A stretch of DNA of 24,254 nt from Azolla pinnata (taxonomy: Eukaryota; Streptophyta; Polypodiopsida; Salviniales; Salviniaceae): the NCBI GenBank assembly GCA_037176905.1, contig JBBBWG010016334.1, positions 14,459 through 38,712 of the forward strand. The letters are read 5' to 3'. The notes beneath the pieces are model-generated. The model saw only the letters and a list, made by a program, of their open reading frames with translations. It made no database searches and was not told the origin of the DNA. This document shows, in pieces, positions 1-21,316 of the stretch (its first letter is position 1; each line of letters opens with the position of its first letter). A program made the translations under genes and the position numbers.

Positions 1-565
1 TTTAATCGTCGTTAATCGTCTGAGAGCTAAGATTAGCAATCAACATGTTTTTCATCTGGTTGATGTTGATGAGCGTTTTGGCGTTCTCCTACACTAATAC
101 TAGTCCTTGCCTTGCTCTCTTGCATTGGCCTCTTTAACACCTTTTCGATCCCCATGCTCTGCCAACATTGGTATGGTGGGAAACCCCAATGAGAGGGACA
201 AAACGCATAGGAAAATGTACACGAAACAATACCAACAGTAGAAGAGAAATAAATACAAGAGCATCGGGAGTGAGGGGATTATGGAACGAGAGATCGATCA
301 ATGAAGAAAGAACTAGTAATGAAATCAATGCTTAGGGGAGGATAATCACGTGGATTGTGGCGTGGGTTACGAGATATGTAAGTCGGTATATGCACCAGAC
401 AGACACGGTCCCTAAAGCAGCTCTTTGACGTTGCCACTCCTCTGCTCTGCTCTGCTCCCCGCTCCCCATGTGTTTGATTCTGGTTCTAGCGATTGGGGTT
501 TTCTTGCCATGGGCCATGTCGAAGACGGACACCGAATTTTTCGGGTTGAGGGGGTTGAGGGTTCG
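1..565. other. Upstream intergenic stretch, no gene seen
   Basis: I see no convincing gene here. Open frames on both strands are short, have no family resemblance and run into low-complexity sequence. A short CTCTG run lies at about 440-457. The stretch is distal upstream DNA of the gene starting at 1082. Confidence 0.5.
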
Positions 566-860
566 GAATCGAGACTTTGGGATTCAAGGTTCTGAATCGA
601 GACATTGGCCTCGGGGTTCTGAATCGAGATTCTGGATTGAAAAGGCTTTGAATCGAAAGCTTGGGTTCAGGGGTTCTCGATTCGAATTTCAGGCTCGGGG
701 TTTCGGATCGAGATTCGGGGTTCGGGCTTCAGGGTTTTTCGGATCGAGATTGTGGGTTCGCTAGTTCTGGGTTTCGAATCCAGGTTCCGGATTTTCAGGG
801 TCCTGGAATCCGGATTCCAAACTCAGGGGGTCAGAATCGAGATTCTGAATTCAAGAATTA
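566..860. repeat. Degenerate 28-bp minisatellite, G-rich on the + strand
   Basis: About ten diverged units carry a core close to GAATCGAGATTC followed by a G-rich spacer such as GGGGTTCT. Core starts are at about 566, 594, 621, 650, 678, 705, 741, 776, 806 and 834, so spacings are 27-30 bp with two longer ones of 35-36 bp. The array stays open in one + frame (468-764), but that is explained by its composition and not by coding. It ends about 40 bp before a telomere-type array and about 220 bp before the start codon of the next gene, so it lies in or next to that gene's promoter. Confidence 0.75.
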
Positions 861-898
861 GGGTTTTAGTTTGGCCTTTGAATTGAGGGGTTTTAAGG

Positions 899-950
899 TT
901 AGGGTTAGGGTTAGGGTTAGAGTTAGGGTTAGGGTTAGGGTTAGGTTTAG
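899..950 (+). repeat. Short interstitial telomere-type array (TTAGGG)
   Basis: Three TTAGGG units, one TTAGAG variant, three more TTAGGG units and then degenerate units (TTAGG, TTTAGAG) are read directly. The period is 6 bp, the vertebrate and Asparagales type, rather than the 7-bp TTTAGGG of most plants. The array is short, internal and close to a gene start, so it is probably a promoter-proximal microsatellite and not a telomere end. Confidence 0.8.
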
Positions 951-1000
951 AGTTGTAGGGTTATATGGAGGGGCATTTTTGGGGATTAAGGAAAAGTACG

Positions 1001-1048
1001 TATTTATACGTTCCCTTCTTCATCTTCTTCAGGTTTTAGTTAGGGTTT
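1001..1048 (+). promoter_or_regulatory. Core promoter and leader of gene 1: TATA-like box, pyrimidine patch and telo-box
   Basis: TATTTATA at 1001-1008 is followed by a CT-rich patch (TTCCCTTCTTCATCTTCTTC) typical of plant start regions, placing transcription start near 1030. TTAGGGTTT at 1040-1048 is the reverse complement of the plant telo-box AAACCCTAA, an element known near the start sites of many plant growth and translation genes. The spacing fits the ATG at 1082. Function is inferred from position and consensus only. Confidence 0.5.
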
Positions 1049-1081
1049 AGCAGAGGCAGCAGAGCTCGGTCCCCAGGAGCC

Positions 1082-3096
1082 ATGGACGATGGCAGCGTCG
1101 AAGCCCTACGTGAGGTCCTCCAAGACATGTCCAGCACCGTCGAGCTCCTCTCCTCAGGCGCCAAGAGCGGCGATGCCCTCATCCGCTTCCTCGAAGACGT
1201 CCTGCGTACCATCGAGGCTTGGGCCGCCAAGTACAACATCGGCCTCGACGACACGGCCGCCGCCGCCGCCGCGGAGCACCCCCCCACCAAGCCTTCCTTC
1301 CGGGATGCTGGAGGAGCGAGAAGCGATGCCGATCGTCAGGGTTGGGAGGGGGCGAGGAGCGTTGTGGCGTATCGCGATTCGTTTGAAAACGCCATGCATC
1401 CTGGAGCAAGGAAAGCGCCTCTCCATTCAGAAGCTTGTTTGAATGCCGAGGAATCAAGAAACAGAATGGGGCCGTTTCAGGGTTCCGAAGAAGCAAGAAA
1501 ATCTATGGACCACTCAAAACCTTACCGACGCCCTGATGACGTGAAAAATACTATGCTATGTGCCACCGATTACATGGATACTCAAGAAGCAGTAGAGGGT
1601 ATGGTGTATCCAGCTTCAAGAAACGCTGTGCAGTATTTTCAGCAGTCTAATGAAGCAAGGAGCAACGTAGATTTTGTCGAAGGCGAAACAAGAAACGCGA
1701 ATGTGCACAATGAAGCTCGAGTAATGCCAAACAGCTGTGTGAACACCTTTCCTGTGCTCAAGAACGATGACCATAATCATTCCGGTCTTGGTTCTCATGT
1801 TGTCAATGGTTCTCAAATGATGGATCAGCTTGAATTGGCACTTGATCTGGATCATGATGTGCATGTTAATGTCAGCGAACTGGTGGATTTGGCTGATCAA
1901 AGAATTATACACTCCAATGGTGGAAATGGAAATGAAGGAGGTAGCTTTTCCTGGGAACTTCAAAATCACAAAGAAGGGATTCAGTTTCGAGAGGAAAGAG
2001 AAGATGGTTTCGTAGAAACAGAGCAGTCTTTGCCTTTTCATGATGGCAGAATAGATTGTACAAATCAGTCATCATGTCGAATGCATGTGGCACAGAAGGA
2101 CGCGAGGATCACTCAAAGGCAATGCCATTTAACACCTGGTGTTGCCGCACTGAATCCTGCTGCACAAAGCATGCGCGATAACAATCTCATGTTCACTTCA
2201 CCTAGTCATATGCCGAAGAATCTCAAATTAGATCTGGTAAATCAGTACAATGTAAGGACACAATCAGCAGGTAGGACAGATGCACTGCATTCATCAGATT
2301 GGGTAGATAAACGTAATGAAAGTGAAGCCTATCATAGTGTCATGGATTCTGATTTAAGGTGAGCTTTTGAGCTTTATAAATGATCAATAATGTATATCAA
2401 GAGGTTTTATTTTACACCCTCGCATTTGTTTTGCTGTGCAGATAAAATTGGGCGCGCATCCGTCCAAAGCATTCAACCACATGTGTGGGCAGTTTATAAT
2501 TGAAAATTAAGGTCAGTTGTGTCCATTGTCTGGTCTTCCTCACATACATAGATTTATTCAGATTATTCAGCCTCTTTAAGAAACTCTTCATCTTGTAAAG
2601 CTTCTATTAATTGTTTCTTGTCTGAAGTGAAGATACACAACAATAGTATTCTTAATTCTTGTGATGTAATTAATTTATTGAAAGTTGACGCTACAAAATG
2701 CTTTAGAATTCTTTATATTATGTAGTATTGTTATTATGTTTTCTTGAGTTGATGCACAGGGAAATGATATTATACTAACCCTTAGAAGGGTTTATTTACA
2801 TTATATTAATAGGTGTCCAGTCACAGTGAACAATGTGTTCTAAGGTAACTGTAATGGTAAGAGAAACAAGGGCATGGCTATATTTTGAATTTGCACCATT
2901 CATTTAGACGGAATGGAGGATTGTGGTTTTTCTGTTTTATCAAGGACTTCTTGAGAATATAGTTCATTATCTGAAATATTTCAATAAATTTGGCAGGTTG
3001 GTGTGTTATTTCACTTTGATCGTGGCATTATACATGGCATTTTTCTGGTGGAGCTATACCAAAATAACCCTGAATGGAGGTGCTGAAGTGAATTGA
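1082..3096 (+). CDS. Unrecognised plant protein, predicted C-terminal membrane anchor (2 exons)
   Basis: Exon 1 is 1082-2358; donor AG|GTGAGC. I join it to exon 2 at 2997-3096 (acceptor TTTGGCAG), which keeps the frame and gives 458 residues. I do not recognise the family. Residues 1-58 are acidic and helix-prone (REVLQDMSSTVELLSSGAK...FLEDVLRTIEAWAAKYNI), followed by a short alanine run (about 59-64). Residues about 80-410 are polar and low in hydrophobic content, with irregular E-x-R-x-x-M/V motifs at about 123, 136, 152, 168 and 190. Exon 2 adds LVCYFTLIVALYMAFFWW, a clear hydrophobic segment, and a short polar tail ending GGAEVN. This is the layout of a tail-anchored protein facing the cytosol, an inference from sequence. 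If exon 2 is not joined, the protein ends at R426. The ATG at 1082 is the first in frame, in good context (GCCATGG). Function unknown. Confidence 0.65.
2359..2996 (+). other. Intron of gene 1 with an internal alternative acceptor
   Basis: The intron runs from GTGAGC at 2359 to GGCAG at 2996 in the membrane-anchored model. A second good acceptor, TTTTGCTGTGCAG, ends at 2441 and would make an 83-nt intron. Using it gives AG|A TAA, an immediate stop after R426. Reading through without splicing gives AGG TGA, the same last residue. No other coding exon was found inside. Confidence 0.5.
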
Positions 3097-3260
3097 ATCA
3101 AGCCATTACTGATCACATTTTGTTGCAATGGCAGTGTTTCAGCAGTGCGAGTAGTTCTTTTGTCAGTATTCATTTAAATTACTGATCAATTTTCTTTCTC
3201 AAAATGTGCATCTGGGGGAAATAAAGCTGTTCGCGGGCCAGGATTTTCTGCAATGGATTA
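3097..3260 (+). terminator. 3' UTR and poly(A) signal of gene 1
   Basis: The stop codon TGA at 3094-3096 is followed by AT-rich sequence and AATAAA at 3220-3225, giving a 3' UTR of roughly 150 nt. The signal is a sequence match only; plant poly(A) signals are loose, so the end could lie further downstream. Confidence 0.4.
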
Positions 3261-5340
3261 TTGACTGGGAAGTGTGGTTTAGCAAGCATTGAACAAGTAA
3301 TCCAACTCGAAGCTGACGAGTAATAGTAATGCCGGTGCAGTGTTGGGAGCTTGACGTCTGGTCATAATTTGCGAGAACTCAAATCTCTATTTTCTGAAGA
3401 GGCTCTTCGCATGCCAGATTGTGTCACTAGACATGCATGCATGGATTGTGTCTCATGAACCTTTTCAATTGAATTTGATTGAAATTCTTGGATGGCATCC
3501 GAGCTGCAAGGTCTCTCATGTAAAATTTCGTAGGAAGATTCTGTGATTATTGCATAGGAAGCTTTTCATGCGTCATCTACCATAACTGCTGGGTCGAATT
3601 GCTGTAAAATTTTTCAAAGGTTGAGTGAACTAAAGGAATTCAGAAGGTTATTCGTTTGTTTTAGTGTTTTCTCAAGTTCAGCCCTGTGGATCAATTCTCT
3701 GCATTATGATTAAGAAATTCACGTGCATTGAGCGTTTTGATTTTGAGTTTGTACCGATGCGTGACATTGTTGCTGTGCACCTATCCTTGAATGATTTCAT
3801 TTTCACCATTGTTATATTAATTTGGATGCAAGTATTTCTTAGGTGGAAACCGAATAGTGTTTAATACAAAACTGAGCCCAAGGATCTTGAACTTTGTATT
3901 GTTTCCTTACAAAGTGGAGCATCAACAATCTTTGCAGCATTGAAAGGAAGAGACATCCACACATCCAAAGTTGTGATGCCAACCAGGTAATGTAAAAAAA
4001 TGTAAGCATATAATAAATGTGGAAATTGAGGTGACATTCTGCAAAGCATCAATATCGCGATTTGCTTCTAAGGTCTTTTTGCAAATGATCCGATTGGCAA
4101 TGCTAGAGTGGAATGAAACAATTAATTATGCAAATAAACAATTAACTCGATCTCTACCAGAAGAGTGAGGAATTCTTATCCTTGTTATAACGTGGTATAT
4201 AGTAGTGGCGATTTGATCGTCGCCTGAGGGTGAGCGATTTTCTGTTGCCTCGAGACAAGGATTTTGAACCACAATGAGATGCATGGGGTGGTGGCTAAGA
4301 GACCACAATGGGATGCGGAGACAATGGTTATGATGATGGAGGACGCAAAGGTACAAAGACGCTGATGAAGATGAGGGAAAATGTTCTGCCAAATTTAGCG
4401 GAGATTCTCCCAACTGAAGGTTGGCACTGCTGCATCTCGTCACGGAAGCTAATAACCATTAGTGATGGGTCATGGAGATGATCGATCTCGTCGTTTGCGG
4501 TGACAAAAAATCTTGGTCCGTTTGACATGATCCAATGAGTTGTTGAGTTAGTTTGTTCAATGTGGTCATTTAACTTGATCGTTGAGGCACATGTTCATGC
4601 TGGGATTGAGGTGATCTATTTATTGATGAAACGACAAATACATCATGCAACGGGTCGGATTTATCGGAGTTACCAACTCAATGGGAAAGTTGGGACGAAC
4701 GTGGCGAAGCATATCTCCCGCTTGTTGTTTTCCGTGTCTCAGTGATCTCTGATGGCCACATGCCTGTAGCAACACAGGAGAGGTCGGCCTCAAGCCTAGC
4801 AAATAGTTGTTTCCAAGCTACAACTTCCGCAAGCTTCAACGGATTTCCTTGTCCCCTTTAGAAAGATTGACATGCTGATGCAATATAAGCGAAATCTCTT
4901 TCCGAGCTTTCCATGATGACAGACGGGCTCTCCAGATGACTAGCACAATCCGAGGGGAAAAAACACGTACACAGATAGGCGACTGGCAAAACATGCAATT
5001 GAATCGTGATTACGAGTTTTGATCCGAAAGGTTTACGAGATGCATCTGCGGATGAAGGCAGAGAGCAGCAAGCAGATTGGGGGGGAGCACAGAGATGTGC
5101 ACAGATTTTGGAGGCGGTGTCCGAGCTCAACCTAAAAAACAACCGGTGAAAAGACAGAGCCGCCCTGGAATCGGACTTTGACAGCAACTGATGAACAGAT
5201 AGAGCTGCCCTGGAATCGGACTTTGAAAACAGCCGATGAAAAGGCAGGATGCGAGCAGATGCAGACAGAAGACGGTTAACGAGCTCCGACGCCATTTCGG
5301 AGTTTCTTTCGGGGCTCGATCAAAACATGAACTTCTACCA
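3261..5340. other. Intergenic region, no gene supported
   Basis: The stretch between gene 1 and the upstream region of gene 2 has no open frame with recognisable similarity or splice-linked exons. The longest frames (minus strand, 4126-4443 and 4858-5295) lack domain signatures, and the second draws part of its length from a 45-bp repeat. No terminal inverted repeats or transposase were seen. A diverged transposon relic cannot be excluded. Confidence 0.5.
5148..5243. repeat. 45-bp tandem duplication
   Basis: Two near-identical units carry GCCCTGGAATCGGACTTTGA, with CCCTGGAA starting at 5163 and 5208, followed by the start of a third (GATGAAAAGGCAG). Because 45 is a multiple of three, the minus strand stays open and reads a 15-residue repeat. 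I see no evidence that this is translated. Confidence 0.7.
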
Positions 5341-5367
5341 GTTACAGAACACAAATCCAGAGATTGA

Positions 5368-5397
5368 CCAGAACAGAACAGAACAGAAACAGAACAC
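5368..5397. repeat. CAGAA pentanucleotide microsatellite
   Basis: Four to five CAGAA units with one extra A are read directly. Together with the CTT tract about 100 bp downstream, they form low-complexity sequence upstream of gene 2. Confidence 0.7.
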
Positions 5398-5475
5398 TGG
5401 GGACAAGACAGATCCTTGAGTTGACTAACTGTAAGAGAGAACGAAGAGCTTTTCTCTTTGGTCTTCTTCTTCATC

Positions 5476-5497
5476 GAAATAAAGAAGAAGAAAAAAG

Positions 5498-5528
<31 letters not shown>

Positions 5529-5529
5529 C
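5476..5529. repeat. GAA/CTT microsatellite arranged as an inverted repeat
   Basis: A short AAGAAGAAG run, then AAAAAAGA, then about nine CTT units (5501-5529). The two arms can pair as a hairpin if the region is transcribed. A CT-rich tract like this is common in plant 5' leaders. It also generates spurious poly-Lys, poly-Glu and poly-Leu frames on both strands. Confidence 0.75.
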
Positions 5530-5614
5530 GACAGTATTGCCGACGGCTTCCTGCACAGGCTCTTTCCTTCGCCCATCGCCATCCCTCTTCCACTTCCGTC
5601 CTCCGATTTTGACC

Positions 5615-5779
5615 ATGAATAAGCGAATCAAGCCTTCTTCTTCCTGTTCATCTCCATCTTCACCTTCATCTTCGCCGTTGCCGCCATCCTCCTCGCCGCT
5701 CTGACCACCTTCCACTACCTCCTACCTAATGGAACTCCAGCCTTGATGCTCGCTCCGCCCTAAAATGGCTCCCTTTTGA
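5615..5779 (+). promoter_or_regulatory. Cluster of short upstream ORFs before the deubiquitinase gene
   Basis: Four ATG-started frames end before the main ATG at 5887. They are 5615-5704 (29 codons, Ser/Pro-rich, in good context ACCATGA), 5729-5746 (MELQP), 5746-5763 (MLAPP, sharing the A of the previous TGA as TGATG) and 5765-5779 (MAPF). They matter only if transcription starts upstream of about 5600. A TATA-like TATATACAT at 5815 could instead start transcripts that skip all of them. Whether they are transcribed cannot be told from the sequence. Confidence 0.4.
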
Positions 5780-5814
5780 TTCGAGCTCCTTGCTTTGTGA
5801 CCGGTGCCCTTACC

Positions 5815-5823
5815 TATATACAT
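5815..5823 (+). promoter_or_regulatory. TATA-like element near the start of the deubiquitinase gene
   Basis: TATATACAT lies 72 bp before the ATG at 5887. If used, transcription would start near 5845 with a leader of about 40 nt. The alternative is a start further upstream near the CT-rich tract, with a leader of several hundred nucleotides. Confidence 0.35.
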
Positions 5824-5886
5824 ATCCCTGGACCAGAATTGCGCCTTATAGCTTCGCTTTGCCTGCTTCGTCCGGAGGTTTCTGCA

Positions 5887-18416
<12,530 letters not shown>

Positions 18417-18760
18417 TAATGCACAAAACTATGAATCGGCTTGCCAGTTGGAACAAATACGGCAAAGACCCATTTGTCTTTCATGCGTGCTGGGCTCAAT
18501 TCACAAGTAGGAGATGGTCAGGGCAAATAGCATGCATCGGACAATCTTTCTGGCATAAGAGATTCATGCGGTAGCTGATCCAAGTTTCGATATGTATTAT
18601 ACATATATACATGTGTTATAATATTTTGTATAGGGTCATTTTTCCAAGCTGTTGTCGCTTTGAGTGATCATTATTTTACGGCCAAAAATTGTACTTGTTG
18701 TATGTATAATTTATTTGTGCTACAGTCAATAAAGCAGTGCTGTGTCCGAAAAACATTCCA
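18417..18760 (+). terminator. UBP12: 3' UTR and poly(A) region of the deubiquitinase gene
   Basis: After TAA (18414-18416) the sequence is AT-rich, with a TATACATATATACATG-type stretch near 18597-18612 that resembles plant far-upstream elements, and AATAAA at 18728-18733. This predicts a 3' UTR of roughly 330 nt. The call rests on motif matches only. Confidence 0.4.
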
Positions 18761-21316
18761 TGCCAAGACTAGCCTTTTTCATTTGTATGATTCACGTTTC
18801 AAGCTCCAAATACAGTATCTTTGGAATTCAAATATAGCCATCAAATGATGCTTCAGAATGTCTTAGCATCTTATCAATAGTTTGGTCCGGATTGGATGGA
18901 TCTGATGTTCGAGACAAAAATGTATGGGCTCCATAATAATTTATAAGCTTCATAATGGCTCAGTGAAATATCATGATTGCCCAATTGATGTGCAGGAACA
19001 ATTGTGTTTATCATTGATCATTTGAAGTCGGGAACATGAAATAGCCAATGTGTGAAAGATTTTGACTACTCACATTTGTGCTTAAATGCAATTGTTGCCA
19101 GGTCACAAACACTAATCTTTCATACCAATGGAGTAAATGTCCTCTTCATCAGTTCTCATACACGGTCTGTCTTCCATGTTAATAATGCACTAATGCTGTG
19201 TAAAACATGTTCTATATCAATCAAGTGGTTGCAAGTTAAAATCCGTTGTTTGTTGAACTGCCTACTCACTTCAGTACATTATACATATGTCATTTATTAT
19301 TCACAGCTTGTAGTGGACGATGCAACAGCTCATTAGTATAGTCAACAGGGTTTTACTGATCAACGTCACTCGTTTACGCTGTAAAAACAAATGAAATTCA
19401 GGTTCAGAAGTTGGGACAAAAACAGCTTTCTAGCAAGAGGTTCAACACTTTCAACTCGCATTTGTCTCCAAATCATCACAATTCATGTGGATGCAATATT
19501 ATGAAATGCCTTCCACATTCGATTAGAAAGAATGACCTTAATAGGGGCTCCACTACCTGGTCGTTTTTCCTAGCTTAGGGGTAATGAAGCTTAAAGAATC
19601 TCAGTAATAGTGAGAATCTGAGTATTAGTCTGGTACTAACATTCCAAATCCAAGGAACCCAATAAAAAGGCAGAAAAGCATATGCATTCCAATCATGGAT
19701 AAAGACTACAAATAAAAACCTGCATTGTGACACTGTCAAAATAAATACCCAAAGCTATTTGGATTTAATCAGCAAGCCCACTTCAAAATAAATAAATACC
19801 CAAAACACAAGATATCGATAATCTTTGCTGTGAGCTTAACGTCCATTTCAGGAGCGCATATGCCAAAGTAACAATGATATTATTTTGGTTATCATTTGCC
19901 AGAGTACTTACATTTAACCAATACCTTGAATCTTCAATTAATGACCCAAATACTAGCATTTGATCTTTGAACAACAATAGTTCAGGAGTTTAGGGTTGAA
20001 TCAGAAAGTAAAACATCGGTAGGCCAACAAAACAATGTATACATATCATCAGTCTATAGTGTTCTGTAGTCAAATGGTGAGGGAATCGTAGCTTTGCCGT
20101 CATCAGCCCCCAGAGATTCTGCTTCATTGTTATAAGCCTTCCCGTATGAGTCCTGTCATTCATGAAATACTCTACTCTACCCCAAAGAACATAGAAATGA
20201 TGAATAAACAAGAACCCCATCACTAAAATTTCCACATCACTGAGCTAAAGGGCCCCAAGGCCTTCAAATGAAGCTCATATTCTCTGTTTCCTTTTCTTCT
20301 ACAGCATCATTTAAAATGAAGTTGTAAGTCATACCTTGGGGCATACAAAGCAATGTTGATATAATATTGACTCAGGATACATGAAGAAGCTTCCAGTGCT
20401 ATCCATCCATTCTTGTATGCCTCATATTAACGAACCATTTCAGGAATCATTCAGCTCAAATAGACGAGATGTGTTCAAATGGCCAAAAACCCAAACAAGC
20501 CTATGCATATATACCCTTGTTATAGAGGATTCAGGATGAAACCATTACGACTAGGAAGATGCATAATTATCATTCATTTGTGTATTGGTCTACCAGAAGG
20601 GAAAAGAACATGCCAGCCACTTTATTTGATTCACTCTCGTTCTTGGTATTTTACTAGGCATCGAAGAACATAAACATCACTTGGAGAATGTCAAAAGAGC
20701 CCCTATAAAAAAGGAACACCTTACAGTTTTGATAGGAATGAATGGACATTATGTGAATGAAAAAAGGTCATACACTACAGCCTGGGACAAAATCTCCATA
20801 GCCATGACTTATACATAACACAAGGGATAAATAATTCATTTGCTTTCTATAGTTATAGAGATTAGAATCCGAGGTCAGTTCTTGGCCAGTAATTTAGAAG
20901 AAATGTTTTTTATCAAGGCCAGGGCAGTCCACTTAAGGAACGGTCAGATGTTAACACTGGAAAAAACGGACTTTTCTTCCCACAGCATACTGTGTTCTTC
21001 AGAGGAGCGGCAACATACGGGTCTTGTCTACAACAGCTGTCACATGATTTTCAAGCAATGGAAGGCACAACGGAAAAAAGTCAGAACCAAATCAAAATCT
21101 TGCAAGTATATTTATTGTGTATGCATTAGGAGCTGGTACGAAGACCATGTTCTTCTAGCCATTGACTAATGTGACTATTACTAAGTGAAGAAAAGCAGTT
21201 GCTCAACAACATGGTTAGTTGGTTAATAGTATGAACATTTGAACAAAATTCAATAGAAGTAGTTATTTTTTAATTCTCTTTCACCTTCCTCTTATTTTAC
21301 CTAGATATGGCGACAT
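18761..21316. other. Convergent intergenic region, no gene seen
   Basis: This separates the 3' ends of the + strand deubiquitinase and the - strand KH gene. Open frames are short and lack recognisable content. On the minus strand an AATAAA (+ strand TTTATT at 21111-21116) lies about 200 nt past the KH stop and may be its poly(A) signal. No RNA gene or transposon was recognised. Confidence 0.5.

Noticed and set aside
468..764. Plus-strand open frame of 98 codons
   Set aside because: It lies in the G-rich 28-bp minisatellite, whose composition keeps frames open. The predicted protein is only Arg/Gly/Phe-rich repeat sequence.
4858..5295. Minus-strand open frame of 145 codons beginning MASELVNRLL
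   Set aside because: Part of its length comes from a 45-bp direct repeat that is a multiple of three. It has no recognisable domain, an erratic cysteine- and serine-rich composition, and no sign of splice-linked exons. I would need a transcript or a homologue to call it a gene.
5364..5715. Open frames on both strands with poly-Leu, poly-Lys and poly-Glu runs
   Set aside because: These are translations of the GAA/CTT tract and CT-rich leader, with no other coding signal.
5776..5886. N-terminal extension of the deubiquitinase upstream of the ATG at 5887
   Set aside because: The frame is open back to 5776 but contains no in-frame ATG before 5887, and the extra residues do not resemble the family.
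18660..21169. Several short open frames on both strands between the convergent genes
   Set aside because: All are 60-110 codons, with compositions expected of AT-rich non-coding DNA and no recognisable domains.
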